Positions 31,444 through 40,417 of a DNA stretch of 64,000 nucleotides are shown here, in pieces (within the stretch, counting starts at the first letter, position 1; every line of letters begins with the position of its first letter). The position numbers were made by a program, and so were the translations under genes. The stretch is from Geranomyces variabilis. Taxonomy: Eukaryota; Chytridiomycota; Chytridiomycetes; Spizellomycetales; Powellomycetaceae. The notes under the pieces are model-generated. The model was not told where the DNA came from, did no database searches, and saw only the letters and a list, made by a program, of their open reading frames with translations. Location of the stretch: NCBI GenBank assembly GCA_027603065.1, contig JADGJP010000017.1, forward strand, positions 411,955 to 475,954. The letters run 5' to 3'.

Positions 31444-33235
31444 CTACAGAGCGGAAGCGAGCGCCGTCGCAACCACCGCTAGCAAGGCGGCTACACCGCC
31501 AGCAGTAGTAGCACCAGTCATAGGCGAGCGCACAGAACTCGACGCCGAGCCCGTCCCTGGCGCCCGGTTATTGCCCGGCGGTGCCGCCGGCGCCGTGGCC
31601 GCCAGCGTCGGACTCAAACTCGTTCTCCGATCCGCAATCGCAAGCGCAACCGTATGGTCTTTAACGTTAAACACAGTGTAAAACCGCCGTAAAAACACGT
31701 TGCCAAAGATAGCTTGTGGCAAGACGGGCAGTGGTTGGCTTCCTGCTGGTGGGGTTGTTGTTGTGGATGGTGTGGCGATATCTTGACCCGCGAACCCGCT
31801 GACGCAGGCGACTTGGCCTGGGCGGGCGCCGGCTTGGAAAAAGATGTATTCTGCGGGTGTAATGGTGATGTTGCGGCCGCTAAAGGTAAAGACAATGTTG
31901 GGCAGGTCGCTTGGGATTTTGCCGTTTGAACAGTCCATCGCGTAGAGAGATGCTGAGGCTAGGGAGAAGAAACAAAAAGATAATTTTAGCACAGGCGAAA
32001 GCGCAAAAAAGTTAGGGAGAAGCACGGCAAGGCATGACAAGGCTTACCACTTGATGATTGCCGCGCTTTCGTCAGTCCCAACGCCTGGTTCAGCTGATCG
32101 GCAACCTTTGCCGGCAGTACCGCGAGCGACGTGCCAGTGTCAAACACAACAGCAAAGTTGGAAGTCATGGTAAGCTTGCCAGGGGCGCCCTCAAACGAGA
32201 TGAAATCCATGACACTTTGCCAGAACAAAAACACGTCCTTGCCATCAGAGCCTTTACCCGACGGCGCGACAGGCAGCGTTACAAAATCGCTTTTTATGCG
32301 CGCGCTGTCCACGCCGCCGAGCGTAAGGCCGCCGTTTGCGTTTGTGCTGTCGATGAAATAGCCAAACACGGGCGCAGAGACCTTGTTGCTAGAGACGAGG
32401 CGTTCAAAGAAAGTCGGCAAGTTGGGCGTGGCGGTGGTGCCCGGGAGGGAAAAGGACATGCCCATGATTCCGTCTCCTCCGGTAGAGTTTGTGCTGCCAG
32501 TGACGGCGGTGGCGACTTCAAAAGTCAAATTTGGAATGGTAAGGTTGTTTATGGAAACAACGTCGGTAACGAGGACGCCCGTGACGGAGGTTCCGTCAAC
32601 GTAATTTATCGGGGCTGCAGCTGCGCCGGTGGACTTGAAAGTGGTGGAGCGCTTCGAGTCAAAAAAGTGGCCCTGAGAGTTGACGCCGCCAAGGGTGCTT
32701 CTCCCTTGCACCCACAACTGCTGCGAGCCCGTGTCAAAGAGAATGTCAAAGGGCTGGGCGGGCGTGCCCACGAGCAGCTGGCCGTGGTAGGCAAACAGCG
32801 TGCCGCCCGTGTCGCCGGTGCCAGTGAGCTCATTGATTGTGATTTGCCGGCGCTGGTGACCGGCGCGGCCGAAGGTAACGTTTCGCGGTGGTGCACTGGT
32901 CGCCAGCTGCTGTTTGATGGCAAGGCTATGTGCCTGGTATACGGGATTTACAAGCGGCACACTGAGAAAGAGAGAAAGAGAGAGAGAGAGAGAGAACGAA
33001 AAGATGTGAGAAAAGGCTCAAGAAAGGGGCGTGTGTGTCTAGCACATGCACATGAGCGGGACCCTTACTGGCAGGCGCCTTGGGAGGCCCAGTCGCAGGC
33101 GGTGGCAGCCGCGGCAGACAGTGTCGGCGCAGCAAGGAAGGCGAGTAGCAGAAAGGCAATGGTTGAGGTAGCTGAGGTAGCTGAGGTAGCGGACAACAGT
33201 GATGGTGGCTGCGGGCGCGTGCCGGCGAGCTGCAT
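31444..33235 (-). CDS. Pepsin-like aspartic protease with signal peptide and GPI-type tail
   Basis: A secreted A1 aspartic protease, probably yapsin-like and held at the cell surface. Exons are 33069-33235, 32048-32961 and 31444-31952 (529 residues). Exon 1 encodes an N-terminus with a hydrophobic signal core (TIAFLLLAFLAAPTL). The two catalytic motifs are FDTGSQQLW and VFDTGTSLAV; the flap region YVDGTSVTG and the C-terminal AIFGNVFLRRFYTVFN are also present. The last 35 residues are Ser-rich and then hydrophobic (GGVAALLAVVATALASAL), as in a GPI signal. Two acceptors six bases apart (31952 or 31958) both keep frame. Intron 1 ends in a (CT)n run on the coding strand. Exon 1 also carries a 9-bp tandem repeat coding Ala-Thr-Ser (about 33163-33192). 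Confidence 0.87.
32963..32996. repeat. (GA)n microsatellite
   Basis: A GA-rich run on the plus strand, so CT-rich on the coding strand of the aspartic protease. It lies immediately before the 3' splice site of intron 1 and so serves as the polypyrimidine tract. Confidence 0.8.
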
Positions 33236-33666
33236 TAGCGCGGGCGTGGCGGGCGAGCGGGGGAGGACTTGGAGAGGGAGAGTGTGCGGGGCGAGAGACA
33301 GCGACAGACAGAGACAGACAGACGGAAGGCGGAGACAGAGAGAGAGAGACAGAGATATTATTACTTCTGTTGGTTTGTCGTTGTTGCTCTGATGGGGGCA
33401 GGTGGGAATGGGAGGAATGGCGAGGAATGTCGAGGGTGCCGCGCGGTGCGTGCCCCTCCCTTCGAGTCCCTTGGCAATTGGGCGATACCGTAATAAATAA
33501 CGCCGTTGGTTGGTTGGTTGTCTCGTTTGTCTCGTCGCGCGCGGCCGCGTTTCATCATCAACTCTCGCACTATATACTGTAACTCACTCTAACACTCACA
33601 AGCCTGTTTCTAGGATGGGCTATATCTAGTATGGACGGTGTGACTCACCCGCCCGGGCGTGTTCCA

Positions 33667-33711
<45 letters not shown>

Positions 33712-33724
33712 ATCTCGCAAAACA
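33236..33724. promoter_or_regulatory. Divergent promoter, aspartic protease/TRP4, with simple repeats
   Basis: 489 bp between divergent starts. It holds a GACAGA-type tract (about 33295-33357) and a (CT)n microsatellite just before the TRP4 start (about 33666-33713). The sequence is otherwise unremarkable. Confidence 0.55.
33641..33647 (+). promoter_or_regulatory. Candidate Gcn4/CpcA site TGACTCA before TRP4
   Basis: TGACTCA lies 78 bp upstream of the TRP4 start codon. In yeasts and moulds this heptamer is bound by Gcn4/CpcA for general amino acid control of genes such as TRP4. The heptamer also occurs elsewhere in the window at about the chance rate, so only the position supports function. 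Confidence 0.35.
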
Positions 33725-35447
33725 ATGGCCGCCGTTTCTGCCTTTGCGGCCCATCTCAAGCTGCTCACAACAACACCCGCTGCATTCTCCGCCCCGCATG
33801 CCCACGCCGCCGCTCAAGATATCATGCACGGCCGCGCAACGCAGGCCCAGATTGGCGCCTTCCTCATGCTGCTCAAGTCCACGCGGCTAGAGACTGACCC
33901 CGCCATAATCGCCGCCGTCGCCGCCGCAATGCGCGAAGCCGCCCTCCCCATCCACTTTCATAACACCAATGCCCCTGCCTCTGCGCCTGCGCCTGTCGTG
34001 GACATTGTGGGAACTGGCGGCGACGGCCTGGATACTTTCAATGTCTCTACGGCCGCTGGAATTGTTGCTGCCGGCGCTGGCTGCCGCGTTGCAAAGGTAA
34101 ACCCCGAGCGGAGCGAGGAGCGATTCCGAGCGGAGCGAGACTCCGAGCGAAGCGAGATTCGCGAGGAACTTTTTGATTCCGAGCGAAGCGATTCCGAGCG
34201 GAGCGAGGAACTTTTTTGTTCTTTGCAAAGCAAAGCTTCCAAAGCAAAGCGGAAGCTTTGCTCTCTTTCCTTTCCGAGCGGAGCGAGGACTTGTTTGTTC
34301 TTTGCAAAGCGAAAGCTTTGCTCTCTTTTTTGCAGCTCATTCCTGCGTTCAACCAGCTTACCTGAACTCTCTCTCTTTTTCTTTCTCTTTCCCTTTCTCT
34401 CTCTCTCTCTTGCTCTTTCTCTCATTCTTCCCGCTCTGTCAATCTTTTTTCTTTTGGCATCTCCTTGCTTTCTCTCCCACTCTCTCTTTGTTTAGCATGG
34501 AAATCGGGCGTCTTCATCAGCGTGTGGATCGGCTGATGTGCTAGAAGCCCTGGACTGCCGGCTCACCTCACTCACCCCAGAATCCGTTCCCAAAATTATT
34601 GCCGACACTGGCTTCTGCTTTCTCTTTTCGCAAACATTCCACCCGGCAATGAAAAACGTTGCCTCGGCGCGCAAAGAGCTCGGCGTGCGCACAATATTCA
34701 ACCTGTAAGATCTGCTGCTGCTTCAGAAAATGTGTGTTGGACAGATTCAACGGCAATCTCATTTTAACTGTTTTCTTTTGCCTCCCTCCAGTTTGGGCCC
34801 GCTGAGCAGTCCTGCGCTGCCAAAACGGATGATTGTGGGCGTCTACACGCAGGCGTTAGGCCCGTTGATGGCAGAAGCGCTGCGCATCTCGGGCGTTGAG
34901 CGCGCCTGGGTAGTGTGCGGTGCAATGGGTCTTGATGAGGTATGCAGAGGAAAGCAACCCCTCGCTGCGTCTCTCCTTTTTCTGCTGTGCATCTATCTCC
35001 CCACTCACTTCTTTTTAACTCCGCTCTACTCATTCAAAGATCGCACCGGAGGGCAAAACCGATGTCTGGTCTCTCGAGCCCAACGGCGAAGTCACAGCCG
35101 GCATCGTCACTCCTTCCGATTTCGGCCTCCTCGCACACCCGCTCTCGGACGTCGTCGGCGGTCCGCCCGCGCACAACGCCGAAACAATGCTGGACCTGGT
35201 CAACGGCCGCCTACCCGCTGGCCACCCCGTGCTGGACTTTGTGCTGCTCAATGCCGGCGCGCTGCTGTACGTTGCTGGAAAGGCAAACACGCTGCCGGAG
35301 GCTGCGCAGATGGCGAGACGTGCCATTGAGGATGGGGCCGCCAAGCGGGCTTTGGAAGGGTTCCGCGCTGCGTCGCAGGCTTTGATGGATCAAGCGGTAC
35401 CACCGCCATCAGTAACAGCTGCCTCAGCACCGGCCACAAGCTGTTAG
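33725..35447 (+). CDS. TRP4: Anthranilate phosphoribosyltransferase
   Basis: Second step of tryptophan synthesis: joins anthranilate and PRPP. It has 378 residues in four exons: 33725-34096, 34496-34704, 34792-34939 and 35040-35447. The PRPP-binding motif [15 protein letters not shown], the [20 protein letters not shown] segment and the anthranilate-site region [26 protein letters not shown] followed by LGPLSSPA are all intact, so it should be active. The gene is a single-function TRP4, as usual in fungi. Intron 1 is 399 nt, far longer than its neighbours, and is filled with short repeats and C/T-rich sequence. A (CT)n run forms much of the leader. Confidence 0.94.
34097..34340 (+). repeat. 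Repeat-filled part of TRP4 intron 1
   Basis: About six copies of a 13-base unit CCGAGCGRAGCGA lie between 34104 and 34285, followed by two longer copies of a unit with TTTGCAAAGC and AAGCTTTGCTCTC (about 34215-34268 and 34296-34335). GCAAAGC with GCTTTGC can form hairpins. The rest of the intron (34340-34495) is C/T-rich. Confidence 0.8.
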
Positions 35448-35637
35448 ATAGGGAAGCAAAAAAGTTGTTTTGCAAGACCTCGGGTATTATTTATGTTACT
35501 GCTCGCGGCGGAGCCGCCTTTTCTTTCCCTTTTTTGTATATTCCTGTTGTCAAAACAACAGTTTGCAGCACATAGATAGAACCCCACTGCGAGTGGCGAC
35601 GAATGTTTTTTTGTCTTGCTCTCTTTCCTTTTGTTGC

Positions 35638-38600
35638 TCAATAGTTCCTTCCGCGCAGCCGTGCGTTTTCACGACGCAATTCGTGCAGCTCTTGGATCAT
35701 GACCTCGTTTGGCGAGTACGCCGCTAGCAACTCTTGGATCTCGGCCTGTGCAAGGTAAACGCAAAAAAAGGAGCCAAACCGAAGGCTTAACAAAATGACT
35801 TCCCCCACCGTCCTTCTCTCCTTGCCATCCTGTTTTTTTTTGCTTTTTCCTATACCTTTTGCCGCCAAAACTCCCTTATCATATCCAGATGCATATTCTG
35901 CACATCTGCACGCATCTGCGTGCGAAACTCGTCCAGGCAGTCGTCAATCACGCTTCGGAGAACGCGATGCTGGAACGTCGTGTCGCCGCCGGCAACAGCA
36001 TCACCCCCACCACCAGATGCAACATCACCTCCATACAGCTTAGCCTCCGCCTTGCCGCCCTTTGAAAACCAATGCGCTTTTGCATCGGATTTTTTGATGC
36101 GCGGTGTAGAGTTGTCGTCGTCTTGCGCCGCAACAGCAACGTGGTCGCCGTCGTCGTCGCTGCGTGCTGAACATGAGCTTCGGCTGCGGCTGTTGCTTAC
36201 GACGCGTCGCTGTGGTGGCTGCTGTTGTTGTTGCTGCGGTTGGTGCCGTGGCGGAGTGGCGGTGGCGGTGGTTGAGGCCGGCGTTGTTGTCCGAGTGTAC
36301 GTTTTAGTACCGCTGACAGTTGCTTTACCAGCAGGTGCGGGGACCGCAACGACGCCGTTGGCAGCAGCAAACGATAAACTAATGGCAGGGCCACCAACAT
36401 CAGCGGTGGCATTCCCACTCCGTGACCGTTCCAGCTCGCGCAACGGCTGCCGTCGCGACGGCGGCGGGCTAACACTAGTACTAGCCTCTGGTCGCTGCTT
36501 CTTCACGCGATCGTCCAAACCCGCCCGCTCACGCACAGCCGGGGTCGGAGCCGCCTCCCTTTGACAAACGTCGTCCTCGCCATGCCGAGGCGGCAGCGCG
36601 CGCTCATCCGCGATTGCGCGGGGCGCAGCCGTCGGCTGGCGCGGAGTGCCGCCGTGGCGCTCGGGAGTCGACGCCGCCGCCGCGGATAACCGCTCACGCA
36701 TAGCCGCAGCCGCGTCATCACCAAGACTTGACGACGACACGGCACGGGTGCGCGGCGGGCGGGAAGAGTCGTCGGATACACGGCTTGCATGGCCGCCTGC
36801 GTCTGCGGCCATCGGCTCGCGCGGCGCTGCCGGGCGTGATGGGGTGCTGGAAGCAGTCGTAGGTTCTCTGTGCTGTGATGGTGGTGATGATGTAAACTGT
36901 ACCGGTTGACGGGTTTCTGCAGCAGGTCGCGGTGTCTGGGCCGCCTTCAGCTGCGCACGCGTGTCTGAAGACAGCGCTTTGGACCGCCGCAACAGGTCAT
37001 CCACCTCATCGCCATTTATCGTTGGCGTTGGCGGGTTGGTGGTGGTCGTCACACCCGCCGCAGGTGTGGGCTTATCTGAGGGCAAAGGCCGATTAGGAAT
37101 CACTGTGCGCTCCGGTGATGATGCGTCGCGAGCTCGCGGTGTAGTTGTTTTGAATTGGGGCATGGGCGGCGGAGGTCCGCTGCTGTTGTTGCCGCCGCGT
37201 GCCCATGATGTTTGCTCAGAAAGCTTTGAGGACGATGCAGTTAATGCATCCTCGGCTTTTGTCGCGGGCTTGGTGTAATGGTTTTTCCCAAGCGGCGAAA
37301 ACATATCGGACACTGTGATTGGAGGAATCGAAAACGGTTAGCGGCTGTGTACACCAGCCTTGTCACTACACGCCTTTGTCGATTGTCGCAGCACAACACG
37401 TACTTGGATTATCATTCATCATGCCTGCAAACAGACGAGATGGTTCCGGTCGCGAAGCCACGTCAGGTTCCGCACGAGGAGACGGCGTGCGGGCCGACGA
37501 AACGCGCGGCTTTGCTTCGCGCTCGGTGCGTGTACTTCGCAAAGCACCTTCAACTTTAACAGCAGGTGCACGCTCCTGCCGACCAAGATCAGACAGAGTC
37601 ACCGCTGCTGCTTCGTCGGAGCGTGCGCGGCGTTCGGCAGCCGCTTTTCGATAGTCTCGTAGGGCATTGCTGTCGGGAGCAGGTCTTGCAAGATGTTCTT
37701 GTAGCTCGTGGCCAGCAGTAGCGCCAGCGCCACTAGATGTGAGCACTCGGCGGGGTACAGCGTGATGTTGCACCTCGGATTTCTCCAAACCGTTAGAGGC
37801 CACACGCGACGTGGTAGCAGTTGACGATGATGCTCGCTGCGCGGGTATAGTTGTACTTCTTATGGCGGTTGCCGTGGACGGTGCTGGTGCAGCGGTAGAG
37901 CGTGTTGAGGTGGGTCTGCGGGCTGTTGAAGCGCCAGTCGCAGCGGGCTCGCCAACGGTGATTCGTGGTCGGTCAACGGGAGGAGCGGCGGATTCTGTCC
38001 TGGTCGTCGTCCCGGCACGGTCGGCTTTTATAAACCACACCCCCGTTAGCGAGGTTGCCTTTTCAAGTACGCAGCTGGAACAACTGACTCAGAACCAGCT
38101 CGAGATCCAGACATACCAGTCTTGGAGACTGGACTAAACATGCCCATGACTTCCTGGTCGTGGCCTGCAGTCGGCGCGGCGCGCGTTGGGCGTCTTGTCG
38201 GCGGTGGTGCTTCGGACGTCCTGATACTGCTCGACGCTGCACGAGCGCTAGGAACCGCAGCGGAAGAGGCATGCGCTGTGCCGTTTTCTGCGGTCACTCG
38301 TTTGCTAGACTTTATGGAAAAGGGTTGAGTAAGAGGAAAGCGAGGCGCGCGGGTGCTCACGCGTTAAAATGTAACGCTTTACACTTACCGAACGAGTGTC
38401 CACAGCCGACCGTGCTCGTGAAGCACCGGCGCCAGAGTCAACTGCTGCTGATGAGGAAGGTGGTGGTCTCGTTGCTGTTGTTGACTGGCTGACCGGCATA
38501 CTTACTTGCAGTGCACCTAGCTGGAGCGAGATGGGCGAGAGCGAGACACACGGAGTTGATGGTTGCTGCGCAGTGGCTGTGTTGTTGATGTGGTTTTCGC

Positions 38601-38676
38601 TCGCCGCCTGAAGAAAACCGTCCGCGCCGCCGTCGTCGTTTGCTGATCCTCCAACCTCCATTTCCCAGGACAACAT
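35638..38676 (-). CDS. NEDD1-type gamma-tubulin complex recruiter lacking WD40 repeats
   Basis: A long disordered protein whose C-terminus matches the gamma-tubulin-binding domain of NEDD1/GCP-WD. Exons are 38389-38676, 38096-38309, 37404-38024, 35856-37312 and 35638-35745 (895 residues). The last 85 residues contain VIDDCLDEFRTQMRADVQNM, LDMIREFWRQ and then IQELLAAYSPNE, ELHELRRENARLR, aligning with the helical NEDD1 domain. The rest is Ser/Pro/Arg-rich with a Gln run and two MFSP motifs. NEDD1 normally has an N-terminal WD40 propeller; none is seen here, and the gene reaches the eIF3g start. The splice after 38096 is the weakest. The presumed role is docking gamma-tubulin complexes at spindle pole bodies. 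Confidence 0.75.
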
Positions 38677-40014
38677 GGCTCCCTCTGTCAAGTAAGTGAC
38701 AACGATCGCTATAACGCAAATAGTGCAAGGTCTTCAAGGCTTTGGTGAACACTGCAGGCTGACCTAGCTACTTGCTTTAGCGAACCACCGGCGCGCAACT
38801 GGGCTGACGACGACGACGACGTTGAGCTAGACGCCGCCAATGAAGCTACACTCGGTTTGCCCGAGACCGTCACCGTCGAGCAGCCCGATGGCACCCGCGT
38901 TACCACCTTGTGGAAAATCAACGACGAGGGAAAAAAGGTCAAGGTCGTGCGCAAGACACGCATGAGGTTAATCAAGTCGCAGGTCAACCACGCCGTCGCC
39001 GAGCGAAAGGTATGCGCCATGGACTTTGCCTGAGAGAAAATTCATAACTGAGGAGGGAATCCATTGAGGGGAGCATAAATGGTCGAGGTGGAAACTGGGC
39101 GATTGGGCGACTTTCTGCATAAGGCTGGAATGCGATGCGAATCACAGTGCAGTCTGCGCCACGAAAGAGGTTCTTTCAGTTATCATCAAATAGCGTACAT
39201 CTGATTTTCCCTTTTTTATGATTCCGCAGAACAACTGGAAGAAGTTTGGCGAGGTTGCGGGCATTGGGGCTGGCCCAGACTCCAACAGCACGAGTTTTGC
39301 CGAAAAAGTCTTCCTCAAGCTCTCATCCACCGTCAAAGACCATGATGCACCGCCTGTTGAGGAGGAAGGGGACTCGCTTAAAAAGGCACTGGCTGCCGCC
39401 GCAAAATCCAAGATCAGCTGCCGCATCTGCCAGGGCGATCACTGGACATCCAAGTGTCCGTTCAAGGACACGCACACTCCATTGGGCGATCTTGGCACTG
39501 CCGAAGCCAAAGATTCGGGATCTGATGCTGGCGCACCTGCAGGTGCTGGGCTTGGTGCTGGAGGCAAATACGTGCCACCAAGCTTGCGAAATCGCGGCCC
39601 GGGCGAGGCAATGCCGGGCTCTGGATCGGCGGACCGCCGAGACGACTTCCCCACTCTGCGTATCACAAACTTGTCAGAGGACGCCAACGACCAGGACGTC
39701 AAGGATCTTGTCAGCCGCTTTGGACACACCTCACGAGTTGTAAGCTCCATTTCCATCATCTTTAAGCAACGACTAGGGTCACAATTGCGTGTTTCATGTC
39801 ATTGCAATGCTAACCAAATGTCATTCTCTCGCCTCCTTATTCTTCCTTCTGTCAGTTTGTCTCGCGGGATCGCGAAACGAATGTGTGCAAGGGCTTTGCG
39901 TTTGTCAGCTTTTATCAGAAGGACGATGCGCAACGGGCGCTGGAGAAGCTCGACGGCTTTGGTTACGACAGCCTCATCCTGCATGTGGAGTGGGCCAAGA
40001 GCAGCCGGGATTAA
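38675..40014 (+). CDS. TIF35: Translation initiation factor eIF3 subunit g
   Basis: eIF3g, an RNA-binding subunit of eIF3 that helps scanning and reinitiation. It has 304 residues, exons 38675-38691, 38781-39009, 39230-39739 and 39856-40014. The N-terminal eIF3g domain includes [12 protein letters not shown] and [17 protein letters not shown]; a CCHC-like zinc knuckle ([15 protein letters not shown]) follows, then the C-terminal RRM starting [15 protein letters not shown] with RNP1 KGFAFVSF, interrupted by an intron. The first coding exon is only 17 bases. Its ATG shares a CATG with the start codon of the opposite-strand NEDD1-type gene, so its leader must overlap that gene's first exon. Confidence 0.92.
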
Positions 40015-40417
40015 GGGATGTAGCCGGTTGGAAAGCGGGATCAATATACTCAGTATGATAGATATGTTTGTGCAGCTTGCGGGGCTGTTGTATTGAGTTC
40101 GACTGGCGCTTCTATTGTATCACGCGCCGCGCTGGCCGATCGCTTGGTGACGTCGCCGGCCTGCTGATGACGTCCGCACACGCACTGGCAGCTGTCGCCT
40201 CGGCTCCCCCTCGCGTGCGCCATGCTTGCGGGTGTGAGGGGAATTGGTGGCTGCCAGCTGCTGCTTGCAATAAGAATAAAAGGAAGGCCCTCGCTTCCTC
40301 GCCCTCACTTTTGTTTTTAATACACCCCACGCACACACACAATCCACCTGCTCTTCCTATACCTACCTCCATCCCTTCTTCTTTTACCTCTCTCTTTTAT
40401 CTTCTTCCCACACAACA
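40015..40417. promoter_or_regulatory. Promoter region of the HAM1-like gene
   Basis: Between eIF3g and the HAM1-like gene. The last 110 bp before the ATG are C/T/A-rich with an ATAAAAGG sequence near 40274, a possible TATA-like element, fitting a well-expressed gene. Confidence 0.4.

Noticed and set aside
32058-33392. 444-codon plus-strand open frame
   Set aside because: It is antisense to the aspartic protease, whose motifs and splice sites are clear; the product is low complexity with no family match.
33659-34495. 278-codon open frame over the TRP4 start and intron
   Set aside because: It begins in the (CT)n leader and runs through the intron; TRP4 motifs require splicing at 34096/34496.
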